A stretch of DNA of 44,752 nt from Pseudomonadota bacterium. Lineage in GTDB: Bacteria; Pseudomonadota; Gammaproteobacteria; Burkholderiales; Burkholderiaceae_C. Under the pieces are notes generated by a model. That model ran no database searches. It was given only the letters and a program-made list of their open reading frames with translations, and was not told the DNA's origin. Numbering within the stretch: position 1 is the first letter of the stretch; every line of letters begins with the position of its first letter. The DNA lies in assembly GCA_021792835.1 (NCBI GenBank), contig JAJYTY010000007.1:1-44752 (forward strand), read 5' to 3'. The translations under genes were made by a program, and so were the position numbers. Shown here piece by piece: positions 1 to 7,891 of the stretch.

Positions 1-1
1 G

Positions 2-1387
2 CTCGCCGGCGGGCGCCTGCTGCGCCCGTGGCTGAGGCTGGTGGTGCGTCGCCGCTCCGACGAGCTGTTCATGCTGAACATGCTGCTGATCACCCTCGGG
101 CTGGCCTGGCTGACCGAGCTGGCCGGTCTGTCGCTGACCCTGGGCGCCTTCCTTGCCGGGATGCTGATCGCCGAGACCGAGTTCCGCCATCAGGTGGAGG
201 CCGACATCCGCCCGTTCCGCGACGTGCTGCTGGGGCTGTTCTTCATCACCATCGGCATGATGCTCGACTGGCGCTACGTGCTGCAGCGCTGGTGGCTGGT
301 ACTGGCCATCGCGCTGCTGGCGCTGCTGGCCAAGGTGCTGCTGGTGGCCGGAATCGAGAAACTGCGCGGCACCGCACCGGGAAGCGCGCTGCGCACCGCA
401 CTGTGGCTGGGGCCGGCCGGCGAGTTCGGCATCGTGCTGCTGAACCTGGCCGGCGCCTACGCGCTGATGCCGCCGCAGGTGCTCAGCCCGTTGCTGGCGG
501 CGCTGGTGCTGTCGATGCTGGCGGCGCCGTTCCTGGCGCAGGCCATCGATCCGCTGGTGCTCAAGCTGGTGGCCTCCGAATGGATGCGCGCATCGCTGCA
601 GATCACCGACATCGCCAGCAAGACCATCCGCACCCAGCACCATGTGCTGATCTGCGGTTTCGGGCGCTGCGGCCAGAACCTGGCGCGCCTGCTGCAGGAC
701 GAAGGCGTGGCCTACGTGGCGCTGGACCTCGATGCGGAGCGGGTCGCGCGCAGCGCCACCGCCGGACGCAACGTCGTGTACGGCGACGCCGCGCGCCTGT
801 CCAGCCTGCAGGCGGCCGGGCTGGCGCGCGCAGGTTGCGTGGCCATCACCTACGTCGACCGGCGCTCCGCGCTGCGCGTGCTCGACCTCGTGCACCGGCA
901 CGCGCCGCGGCTGCCGGTGGTGGTGCGCACGCGCGACGACTCGGGGCTCGACGAGCTGCGCGCGGCCGGCGCCACCGAGGTCGTGCCCGAGGTGCTGGAG
1001 GGCTCGCTGATGCTGGCCTCGCAGACCCTGGCGATGGTCGGCGTGCCGCTGCCGCGCGTGGTGGCCCGGTTGCGCGAGGCGCGCGCCGAGCGCTACGGCC
1101 TGCTGCGCGACTTCTTCCACGGATTCGACGATCCCGCCGGCAGCCTGGAGCAGGGCGAGCAGCCGCGCCTGCGCACGCTGGCGCTGCCGCCGCAGGCGCG
1201 CGCCGTCGGACGCCGCCTGAGCGAGCTGCCGCTGCACGGCGCGCTGGCGCTGCAATTGCGGCGCGCCGACGGACGCGTGCTGGAGCCGACCCCGGATCTC
1301 GTGCTGGACGCCGGCGACACACTCGTGCTGTCGGGCTCGCCGCAGCAGCTGGCGCTGGCAGAGGACGCGCTGCTCGGCGGGGGCTGA
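2..1387 (+). CDS. CPA2 monovalent cation:proton antiporter (KefB/KefC-like), 5' partial
   Basis: This is the C-terminal 461 residues of an inner-membrane K+(Na+)/H+ antiporter; the reading frame is already open at base 2, so the start lies outside the window. The first ATG in frame, at 41, would cut into the transport domain and is not a credible start. Several hydrophobic helices of the Na+/H+-exchanger domain come first, including LGAFLAGMLIAET and the LGPAGEFGIVLL segment typical of KefB/KefC. A cytoplasmic RCK-N (TrkA-N) domain follows, with the Rossmann motif CGFGRCGQN, and then an RCK-C (TrkA-C) domain near the end (LDAGDTLVLSGSP). The RCK-N plus RCK-C layout implies gating by nucleotide or another ligand. 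Family assignment is secure; the transported ion is inferred from the family. Confidence 0.93.
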   Translation, partial: LAGGRLLRPWLRLVVRRRSDELFMLNMLLITLGLAWLTELAGLSLTLGAFLAGMLIAETEFRHQVEADIRPFRDVLLGLFFITIGMMLDWRYVLQRWWLVLAIALLALLAKVLLVAGIEKLRGTAPGSALRTALWLGPAGEFGIVLLNLAGAYALMPPQVLSPLLAALVLSMLAAPFLAQAIDPLVLKLVASEWMRASLQITDIASKTIRTQHHVLICGFGRCGQNLARLLQDEGVAYVALDLDAERVARSATAGRNVVYGDAARLSSLQAAGLARAGCVAITYVDRRSALRVLDLVHRHAPRLPVVVRTRDDSGLDELRAAGATEVVPEVLEGSLMLASQTLAMVGVPLPRVVARLREARAERYGLLRDFFHGFDDPAGSLEQGEQPRLRTLALPPQARAVGRRLSELPLHGALALQLRRADGRVLEPTPDLVLDAGDTLVLSGSPQQLALAEDALLGGG

Positions 1388-1505
1388 GTCAGGCTTCGCG
1401 CGCAGGCTTCTCCCTGCGAGTCCAACGGATTTCGGTGCCCGTGGAGCATGAACGTATTAGCATCGGGATGCACCCGCCTGGATGCGTGCCCACGTAGCGT
1501 GAACC

Positions 1506-1871
1506 ATGAACCAGCCGGCCCGGATACCGGACAGCGCAATCGCCTCGATGCTGGCGAGGCTGGCCGACTGTTTCGTCGAGGATTACGGAAGACCGATGTC
1601 CCCGAGGTCGATTTCCGGATTTCATCACTTCCTGTCCAGCCTCAGCTACCACGGGCATCCGACACTTGCCGCGGAGTCGAGCGGAGACATCGTCGCGACG
1701 TGGCGCGCCGGCGATGAAACGGTGTCCCTGAAGTTCCTCGACCAGAGGCGCTTTCATTACGCGCTGGCCATCAAGAGGCCTGATGGTGTTGCCAGGCCCT
1801 GGGGCACCGCCGATGTCTTCAGCTTTCTCGCGGAGTATCCGGAGGCGCAAAGGATCATCTCCAACGGCTGA
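1506..1871 (+). CDS. Hypothetical protein (121 aa), first of a small gene pair
   Basis: This is a soluble 121-residue protein that I cannot assign to a named family. It has no signal peptide or membrane segment. The second half looks like a short beta-rich unit (DIVATWRAGDETVSLKFLD, then RRFHYALAIKRPDG). The gene starts 118 bases after the antiporter and ends 7 bases before the next hypothetical gene, so the two are probably co-transcribed. The ATG at 1506 is chosen because the frame from there gives a compact protein; SD support is weak. It resembles small protein pairs found scattered through proteobacterial accessory DNA, but that is recollection rather than something shown here. Function unknown. 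Confidence 0.6.
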   Translation: MNQPARIPDSAIASMLARLADCFVEDYGRPMSPRSISGFHHFLSSLSYHGHPTLAAESSGDIVATWRAGDETVSLKFLDQRRFHYALAIKRPDGVARPWGTADVFSFLAEYPEAQRIISNG

Positions 1872-1878
1872 GTGTGAC

Positions 1879-2388
1879 ATGGCCCCAGGAATCCACCTTC
1901 CTGCGCAAGCCCACGTTGCGAGGGTCTGCAAGCGCAGTGCGTGTGCCGAGGATGGCGCGCCGACTTCGGCTGCCTTCGAGTTCCGGTTCGACAACTCGGC
2001 TGGGTCGTTCAAGGAAGCCGATCTATCCGTGCACTGGGTCGAGTGCAATAGCGCGCACCCAGAGCTGCGCGGGAAGCTGGCCGACCTCGCCGCATTCCTG
2101 ACGGCTCCCGTGGTTCCCGGCGAGAGTTCTATCTCGAAGAACGACCGATTCGCGGTTCTGCGCGTGGGGGCTGTGACACGCGAACCAGTGCGCCTCGAAG
2201 GAACCCACACACGATTCAGGGATCTTCACGATCCGCGCGTCGAGACAGTTGCGGACAGTCACAGCAGCATACGGCCTTCGCCCGGGGTCGAGCAGTGGCC
2301 GCTTCCCCGTGGCGGTACCCCGTCGGCATACCAGCATGCGGTCCAGACCTACCTGGCGGACCGTGCGCTCAGGCAGACCCATCCCATC
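1879..2388 (+). CDS. Hypothetical protein, second of the pair; native stop codon lost
   Basis: The frame starts at ATG 1879, 7 bases after the preceding gene. It encodes about 170 plausible residues: a His/Val-rich N-terminus (HLPAQAHVARVCKRSACAED), a central LSVHWVECN stretch, DLHDP and VADSHSSI, then a terminal AVQTYLADRALRQTHP. The domain seems to end there, but no stop follows. The frame stays open to 3348, entirely antisense to the FAD-subunit gene, so the coordinate given is where the conserved-looking part ends, not a stop. A small deletion or rearrangement at the convergent junction may have removed the native stop. Function unknown; gene reality is moderately supported by its pairing with the upstream gene. 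Confidence 0.5.
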
Positions 2389-3466
2389 AGAGTCTTCCTG
2401 GCAAATCCCCCTTCCTTACTCCCGGCGGACTTTCTCGGTACGGCAGATCGACCGCGGCGAGTACAGCACGCTGCACCAGCGCCTCGATCAGCGGCAGCTT
2501 GTAGGCATTGTCCGCCAATGGCGTGGCCCCTTGCAGCGCGGCGCGGGCAGCGCGCGCGGCAAGCGCCTCGTCGATGCGCCGGCCCTGCAGTGCCTGCTGC
2601 GCCGCGCGTGCGCGGTGCGGGCGCGGCGCCACCGAACCCAGCACCACGGAGGCCTGCGTGCAGGTGGAGTCGGCGCCGAAGTCGAGCCGCACCGCGGCCT
2701 CCGCCAGCGGCCAGTCGGACGATTCGCGCTCGCCCTGCCGCAGGTAGGCCATGCGCGACGTGGCGCCGGGTCGGGGCAGGTAAAGCGCCAGCAGCAGTTC
2801 CTGCGGGCGTAGCTCGTTCTCGCGCTGCAGCGATTGCTGCGGCCCGACGAGGAAGTCCTCCAGCGCCAGCCGGCGCGAGCGGCCGCTGGCGTCGGCGAGT
2901 TCCACGTCGGCATCCAGCGCCACCAGCGCGGTCGCCGCGGTGGACGGGTGCACCATCGCGCAGCCGGTGTTGTCGAACACCGCGTGGTAGCGGTTGTCGC
3001 CGCGCATCGCGAAGCAATGCTCGCCGCCCTTGCGAACGCAGTGCCACGCCGCCGAACGGAAGTACCAGCAGCGCGGACGCTGCAGCAGGTTGCCGCCGAT
3101 GGTGGCGACGTTGCGGATCTGCGGGCTGGCGCCGGCGCCGACCGCGTCGCACAGCGCCGGGTGGCGCGCCGCCGCCAGCGGGTCGGCGGCAAGCGCCGCC
3201 AGCGTGGTCGCGGCGCCGATGCGCAGGCTGCCATCGGGCTGCCCGGAGATGCCCGCGAGCCCGGGCACGGCGCGCAGGTCGAGCAGCGCAGCCGGCTGCA
3301 GCAGCTGCTGCTTCATCAGGTCGAGCAGGTCGATCCCGCCGGCCTTGAGCAGCACTTCGCCGCTGCCGGAGCCGGGCTCGCGCAGCATGGCCTGCGCCAC
3401 GGTGGAGGTGGCCGCGGCGGCGGCTTGCGCCACCGACCGGGCGCGCTGGTAGTCGAAGCCTTGCAT
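2387..3466 (-). CDS. FAD-binding subunit of a PaoABC-type molybdenum hydroxylase
   Basis: This is the middle electron-transfer subunit (359 aa) of a xanthine-dehydrogenase-family aldehyde oxidoreductase. It passes electrons from the iron-sulfur subunit to FAD. The FAD-binding fold shows RIGAATTLAAL and NVATIGGNLLQR around residues 82-130, and the CO-dehydrogenase flavoprotein C-terminal domain follows. Cysteines 133, 143, 151 and 169 lie in an insertion like the loop that carries an extra [4Fe-4S] cluster in E. coli PaoB, which separates this from plain XdhB. It is the last gene of the leftward operon, starting 13 bases after the Mo subunit. The last 17 or so residues (RESPPGVRKGDLPGRL) look like an extension past the usual end, adjoining the stop-less gene that converges on it. 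Confidence 0.92.
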   Translation of the reverse strand: MQGFDYQRARSVAQAAAAATSTVAQAMLREPGSGSGEVLLKAGGIDLLDLMKQQLLQPAALLDLRAVPGLAGISGQPDGSLRIGAATTLAALAADPLAAARHPALCDAVGAGASPQIRNVATIGGNLLQRPRCWYFRSAAWHCVRKGGEHCFAMRGDNRYHAVFDNTGCAMVHPSTAATALVALDADVELADASGRSRRLALEDFLVGPQQSLQRENELRPQELLLALYLPRPGATSRMAYLRQGERESSDWPLAEAAVRLDFGADSTCTQASVVLGSVAPRPHRARAAQQALQGRRIDEALAARAARAALQGATPLADNAYKLPLIEALVQRAVLAAVDLPYRESPPGVRKGDLPGRL

Positions 3467-3479
3467 CGTGCCGCGCTCC

Positions 3480-5807
3480 TCAGTTCGTGCGCTGCAGTGC
3501 GGCGAGTACCGCGGCCGGGCTCATCGGCAGCGAGCGCAGGCGCACGCCGATGGCGTTGTACACGGCGTTGGCGATCGCCGGCGCGGTGGCGATGTTGGCG
3601 GGCTCGGCGATGCCGTAGGCATCGGTGGCGCTGTTGCCCTGGTAGTTCTCCAGCACCACGACGTCGATGCGCGGCGTCTCGCGCACCCCGGCCAGCTTGT
3701 ACTGCTCGAGGTCGGGGTTGAGCATGCGCGCGGTGCGCGGATCCAGCACGCGTTCCTCGTACAAGGCATAGGACAGCCCCATCAGCACGCCGCCGTGCAC
3801 CTGGCTCTCGATCTGCAGCGGGTTCATCGGGCGCCCGCAGTCCTGCACCGCGACCACCCGCTCCACCCGGATCACCCCGGTCTGCGTGTCCACCACTACT
3901 TCGGCGAACTGCACGCCGCCGAGGTCCTGGCGGGCGAGCGCGGCGTCGCCGAAGCGGCGCTTGAAGCCGCCGTAGTCGTCGCTGCGCGAGGCCACCGCGC
4001 TGATGCGCTCGGTGCGCAACATCGCAGCCGCCTGCGCGAAACTGATGGCGCTGGTCGGCGCACCGCGAGCTTCGATGCGGCCGTCGCGCGCGACCAGCTC
4101 GTCCGGGTGCGCGTGCAGCGCCGGCGCCGCGGCGCGCAGCAACTGCTGCAGCACCTGCCACGCGGCGGTGCGCGCCGGCGGCGTGATCGACGCCGTGGTG
4201 CGGCTGCCATAGGAGGGCGGGCCGGCCGGGAAATCCGTGTCGCCGATGCGCACCGTGACCTGCTCGGCGCGCAGCCCCAGCACCTCGGCCACCACCTGCG
4301 CCAGCACGGTGCGGATTCCGCTGCCGATGTCCTGCACGCTCGACAGCACCTCCACGCCGCCGTCACGCAACACCCGCACCTCGCAGGAGGAGTCGGTCTG
4401 CACGTTGGCCATCCAGGTCGACTGCGCGACCCCGATTCCGCGCTTGAGCGAGCCCGGCGAGGCGCCCGCCGCGAGGCGCCGCCCCCAGTCGATGCGCTCG
4501 CGCCCGATGCGCCGCTCCTCGCGGCGCACCGGGCTGGGGTCGATGCGTTCGCGCAGCTCCAGCGGATTGAGGCCGAGGCGCTCGGCCAGTTCGTCCACGG
4601 CCTGCTCGATGGCGAAGGCACCCGGCGTGTTGCCGGGGCCGCGCATCGCGCAGCCGGGGCCGGCGTTGGTGAACACGTCGTAGTGCTCGGAGTGGAAGTT
4701 CGGGCAGTCATACAGCGTCGCGGCGAAGTCGCCGACCCCGGCGCCCAGCGCGACCCCGGCGCTGCCATGGCTGCTCAGCAAGATCGCGCTGAGCCGCCCG
4801 TCGCGCAGCGCGCCGATGCGCAGATGCTGCCAGGTCGACGGGCGGTTGCCGGCGTCGGTCTGCTCCTCCTCGCGGTCCAGCACCAGGCGCACCGGAGCCG
4901 CGGCGTGCCGCGACAGCAGTACCGCGATGCGTCCGTAGCCGCCCAGCGATGACTTCGAGCCGAAGCCGCCTCCCATGCCGTCGACCAGCACGCGCACGCG
5001 CTCCAGCGGCAGCCCGAAGGACTGCGCCAGCTCGCGCCGCACGCCGGCGGTGAACTGCGTGGACATGTACACGGTCAGCCCCTGCGGCTGCCAGTCGGCG
5101 ACGATGGCATGCGGCTCCAGGCAGCAGTGGGTCTGCACCTGCGTGCGGTATTCGGCCTCGACCACCACCTCGGCCTCGGACAGGCCGCGCTCGACGTCGC
5201 CGCGGCGTTGCACCGCGGGCCCGCGCACGTTGCCGTGCAGCGGCAGTTCCGGCGGCGCCGGGTAGCCCGACGCGTGCCCGCGCGGTGCCGAGGCGCCGTC
5301 ATACACCGCCGGCGAGTCGGCGCGCAGCGCCTGCTCCAGCCCGGCCACGCACGGCAGCACCTCGTAGTCGACACGGATCAGGCGCAGCGCCCGCCGCGCC
5401 GCCGCGGGCGAGGTGGCGGCCACCGCGGCCACCGGCATGCCCACGTAGCGCAGCACCTGGCGCTGCGGATCCCCGGGCACGGCCAGCGCCAGCACCGCGC
5501 GTACCCCCGGGAGCGCGGCCGCGGCGGAGGTGTCGATGGCCAGCACTCTCGCATGCGCGTGCGGCGAGCGCAGGACCGCCGCCGTGAGCATCCCCGGCAG
5601 GCGCACGTCGACGGTGAAACGCGTGGCCCCGGTGACCTTGGCGCGCGCGTCGAGACGGCGCACCGGCTTGCCGATCACCGCCAGGCGATCATTGGGCGGC
5701 AGCGGCGGCGGTTCGTCCGCCGGATATTCGCGGGAGATCTCGTGCAGGCCCGCACCGACGATCCCGGCCGGGAATCGCCCGCGGCGCATGGAAGGATCGC
5801 GGCTCAT
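3480..5807 (-). CDS. Molybdenum-cofactor-binding catalytic subunit, xanthine dehydrogenase family
   Basis: This 775-residue subunit holds the molybdopterin cytosine dinucleotide centre that oxidises aldehydes or N-heterocycles. The N-terminal hammerhead domain begins around residue 45 (IGKPVRRLDARAKVTG). The cofactor-binding GMGGGFGSK lies near residues 278-286, RGPGNTPGAFAIEQAVDE follows, and the GIAEP motif near residue 735 carries the presumed catalytic glutamate. The frame stays open upstream to 6503, but ATG 5807 is chosen because it overlaps the stop of the 2Fe-2S gene as ATGA and the homologous sequence starts just after it. It has no signal peptide, so export would be by hitchhiking on the Tat signal of its partner, as in PaoABC. 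The substrate is not predictable. Confidence 0.93.
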   Translation of the reverse strand: MSRDPSMRRGRFPAGIVGAGLHEISREYPADEPPPLPPNDRLAVIGKPVRRLDARAKVTGATRFTVDVRLPGMLTAAVLRSPHAHARVLAIDTSAAAALPGVRAVLALAVPGDPQRQVLRYVGMPVAAVAATSPAAARRALRLIRVDYEVLPCVAGLEQALRADSPAVYDGASAPRGHASGYPAPPELPLHGNVRGPAVQRRGDVERGLSEAEVVVEAEYRTQVQTHCCLEPHAIVADWQPQGLTVYMSTQFTAGVRRELAQSFGLPLERVRVLVDGMGGGFGSKSSLGGYGRIAVLLSRHAAAPVRLVLDREEEQTDAGNRPSTWQHLRIGALRDGRLSAILLSSHGSAGVALGAGVGDFAATLYDCPNFHSEHYDVFTNAGPGCAMRGPGNTPGAFAIEQAVDELAERLGLNPLELRERIDPSPVRREERRIGRERIDWGRRLAAGASPGSLKRGIGVAQSTWMANVQTDSSCEVRVLRDGGVEVLSSVQDIGSGIRTVLAQVVAEVLGLRAEQVTVRIGDTDFPAGPPSYGSRTTASITPPARTAAWQVLQQLLRAAAPALHAHPDELVARDGRIEARGAPTSAISFAQAAAMLRTERISAVASRSDDYGGFKRRFGDAALARQDLGGVQFAEVVVDTQTGVIRVERVVAVQDCGRPMNPLQIESQVHGGVLMGLSYALYEERVLDPRTARMLNPDLEQYKLAGVRETPRIDVVVLENYQGNSATDAYGIAEPANIATAPAIANAVYNAIGVRLRSLPMSPAAVLAALQRTN

Positions 5808-6415
5808 GGCTGGCGCCGCGGCTGCCTGGCCAGGTCGAGCATGGCCTCGAGCACATGCGGGTAGCTGCCGCAGCGGCACAGATGCCCGGCGAGCGCCTGC
5901 TTCACCTGCCCGGCGTCGGGGCACGGGGTGTGCTCGAGCAGCGCGGCGCAGCTCATCACCATGCCCGGGGTGCAGAACCCGCACTGCAGCGCATCGTGCT
6001 CGATGAAGGCGGCCTGCACCGGGTGCAGCGCGTCGCCGCGCGCCAGGCCCTCGATGGTGGTGACCTCGTGCCCCTCGGCATCCAGCGCCAGCAGCATGCA
6101 GGAGCACACCGGCCGGCCGTCGAGCCATACCGTGCAGGCCGAGCAGGCACCGCGGTCGCAGGCGATCTTGGTTCCGCTCAGGCCGAGCGCGCCGCGCAGC
6201 GCCTCGGCCAGCGTGGTCTCTGGCGCGAGCTGCAGCGCATGGGCGTCGCCGTTGACTCGCAGGGTCAGCGCCACCGGCTGGGTGGCGGCCGGCGGCGCCG
6301 CCGCGTGTGCCTGCGCGGCCGCCGCGGCGGCCGGGGCGGCCCCGGCGATGAAGGCTTCGGTCGACGCCAGCGCCGTGTCCTTCAGGAAGCTGCGGCGCGA
6401 CAAGGTCTCGGACAT
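5804..6415 (-). CDS. Tat-exported 2Fe-2S subunit of the molybdenum hydroxylase (PaoA-like)
   Basis: This 203-residue electron-transfer subunit opens with a Tat signal (SRRSFLKDTA, Arg7-Arg8) and an alanine-rich h-region, so the assembled complex is probably periplasmic. The plant-ferredoxin-type [2Fe-2S] site is Cys86, Cys91, Cys94 and Cys104. The second all-alpha [2Fe-2S] site has CGFC at 145-148 and CRC at 180-182. It is the first gene of a leftward operon with the Mo and FAD subunits, in the same gene order as paoABC. A good Shine-Dalgarno (GGGAGAG read leftward) lies about 7 bases before the ATG. Its promoter must lie in the 189 bases shared with the divergent SOS-linked radical SAM gene. 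Confidence 0.93.
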   Translation of the reverse strand: MSETLSRRSFLKDTALASTEAFIAGAAPAAAAAAQAHAAAPPAATQPVALTLRVNGDAHALQLAPETTLAEALRGALGLSGTKIACDRGACSACTVWLDGRPVCSCMLLALDAEGHEVTTIEGLARGDALHPVQAAFIEHDALQCGFCTPGMVMSCAALLEHTPCPDAGQVKQALAGHLCRCGSYPHVLEAMLDLARQPRRQP

Positions 6416-6572
6416 GGGAAGACTCTCCCTGCATGCGCCGCAGGCGCGGCGCTCCGTGGAGCATTGTTGGACCGCCCGCGCCGGCCGCGCCGGGGCGCAC
6501 CACGCAGGGCTTGATCTGCCGCAGTCCGGCGGCGAACGCAGCTAGTCACCGCGGCGCCGCGCAGCGGTGTAG

Positions 6573-6590
6573 ACTGTATGAACATACAGT
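6573..6590 (+). promoter_or_regulatory. LexA (SOS) operator
   Basis: The sequence is ACTGTATG-AA-CATACAGT, a perfect 8+8 inverted repeat that matches the enterobacterial/pseudomonad LexA consensus CTGT-N8-ACAG exactly. It lies 15 bases before the chosen radical SAM start, where it would block transcription until RecA-driven LexA cleavage. It also contains the in-frame ATG at 6578, which argues against that codon as the translation start. Confidence 0.85.
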
Positions 6591-6604
6591 ATTGTCCCGC
6601 CGCC

Positions 6605-7774
6605 ATGCGCCGCAGCATTCCCATCCTCCCCGCCACCGGCCTGCCCGATGCGCCGGCCTGCGCGCCCAAGGGGCGCGGCACCGGCGTGGCCATCGCGCAC
6701 CGCTTCCAGGCGCAGGGCCGCGAGCAGGCGGACGACGGCTGGGGCCCCGGCGACGGCGACGCCGGTGCCGACGCGGCGGCCGCCGGCGCGCCGCGCACCG
6801 AAGTGCGCGAGCAGCGCGTGGGCTCGCTGATCAGCCGCAACGACTCGCCCGACATCCCCTTCGAACTGTCGATCAATCCCTACCGCGGCTGCGAGCACGG
6901 CTGCATCTACTGCTACGCGCGCCCGACCCACGCCTACCTCGACCTGTCGCCGGGGCTGGACTTCGAGACCCGGCTGGTGGCCAAGGTCAACGCCACCGAG
7001 GTGCTGCGGCGCGAACTCGGCGCGCGCGCCTACCGCCCCAGCCCCATCGCCATCGGCAGCGTGACCGACGCCTACCAGCCCATCGAGCGGCGCCTGGGCA
7101 TCACGCGCCGGATCCTCGAACTGCTGGGGCAGACCCGCCACCCCTACACGGTGATCACCAAGTCGGCCGGAATCGAGCGCGACATCGACCTGCTGGCCGA
7201 GGCGGCCGCGGCGCAGCGCGCGCACGCCGCGCTGAGCATCACCACGCTGGACCCGGCGCTGGCGCGCATCCTCGAACCGCGCGCGGCATCGCCGCAGCGC
7301 CGGCTGCAGGCGCTGCGCCGGCTGGCCGACGCGGGAGTTCCGGTGGCGGTGGGAATCGCGCCGGTCATCCCCTTCATCAACGACACCGACATCGAGGCCA
7401 TCGTGCAGGCCGCCGCCGAGGCCGGCGCCAGCGCCGTCTTCCACATCGTGCTGCGCCTGCCGTGGGAGGTGGCGCCGCTGTTCCGCCACTGGCTGCAGAC
7501 CCATTTCCCGCAGCGCGCCGAGCGGGTCATGGCCCGGGTGCAGGACCTGCACGGAGTGGCCGAGGCCCAGCGCGCCACGCACGACGGGCGCGCGCCGCGC
7601 GACTACAGCGCCGGCTTCGGCAGCCGCATGCGCGGGCAGGGCCCGTGGGCCCAGTTGCTGGCGCAGCGCGTGGCGCGCGCGGCGAGGCGGGCGGGCATGG
7701 CGCAGCGCATGCCCGCGCTGGACGCCAGGGGGTTCATCGCGCCGCGGGATCTGGTGCAGCCGAGCCTGTTCTAG
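6605..7774 (+). CDS. PA0069-family radical SAM protein, probably SOS-induced
   Basis: This 389-residue radical SAM enzyme is related to the spore photoproduct lyase-like proteins typified by P. aeruginosa PA0069. Cys96, Cys100 and Cys103 (CEHGCIYCYA) form the CxxxCxxC motif for the SAM-bound [4Fe-4S] cluster. The conserved blocks ELSINPYRGCEHGC, GSVTDAYQPIER and TVITKSAGIERD follow. A longer start at 6578 would lie inside the LexA operator, so ATG 6605 is preferred (homologues also begin shortly before a KGRG segment, here residues 22-25); no clear SD is visible. The operator implies a DNA-damage role, and from memory PA0069 belongs to the LexA regulon of P. aeruginosa. The reaction and substrate are not established, though DNA photoproduct repair is an obvious idea. 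Confidence 0.92.
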   Translation: MRRSIPILPATGLPDAPACAPKGRGTGVAIAHRFQAQGREQADDGWGPGDGDAGADAAAAGAPRTEVREQRVGSLISRNDSPDIPFELSINPYRGCEHGCIYCYARPTHAYLDLSPGLDFETRLVAKVNATEVLRRELGARAYRPSPIAIGSVTDAYQPIERRLGITRRILELLGQTRHPYTVITKSAGIERDIDLLAEAAAAQRAHAALSITTLDPALARILEPRAASPQRRLQALRRLADAGVPVAVGIAPVIPFINDTDIEAIVQAAAEAGASAVFHIVLRLPWEVAPLFRHWLQTHFPQRAERVMARVQDLHGVAEAQRATHDGRAPRDYSAGFGSRMRGQGPWAQLLAQRVARAARRAGMAQRMPALDARGFIAPRDLVQPSLF

Positions 7775-7891
7775 CGGAACCCGAAGCACCCCGGGCCCGT
7801 CACGGCCGGCTGGATATCCGGGAATCCCGCGGACGGCCCTGCGAGCCTCGGGGCGTCGGCGCGCCAGCCGCGCCTCGGCAACAATGTCGCG

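Noticed and set aside
284-310. Transmembrane anchor in the ATPase fusion (numbers are residues of the protein at 17850-19859)
   Set aside because: The hydrophobic stretch lines up with the first strand and helix of the WecB fold, so a membrane helix is not required.
1783-3348. A 521-residue rightward protein
   Set aside because: Its last two thirds are antisense to the well-conserved FAD-subunit gene, and its start lies inside the preceding hypothetical gene.
3480-6503. A 1007-residue Mo subunit covering the 2Fe-2S gene
   Set aside because: Residues upstream of ATG 5807 are an out-of-frame reading of the 2Fe-2S gene; the ATGA overlap marks the true start.
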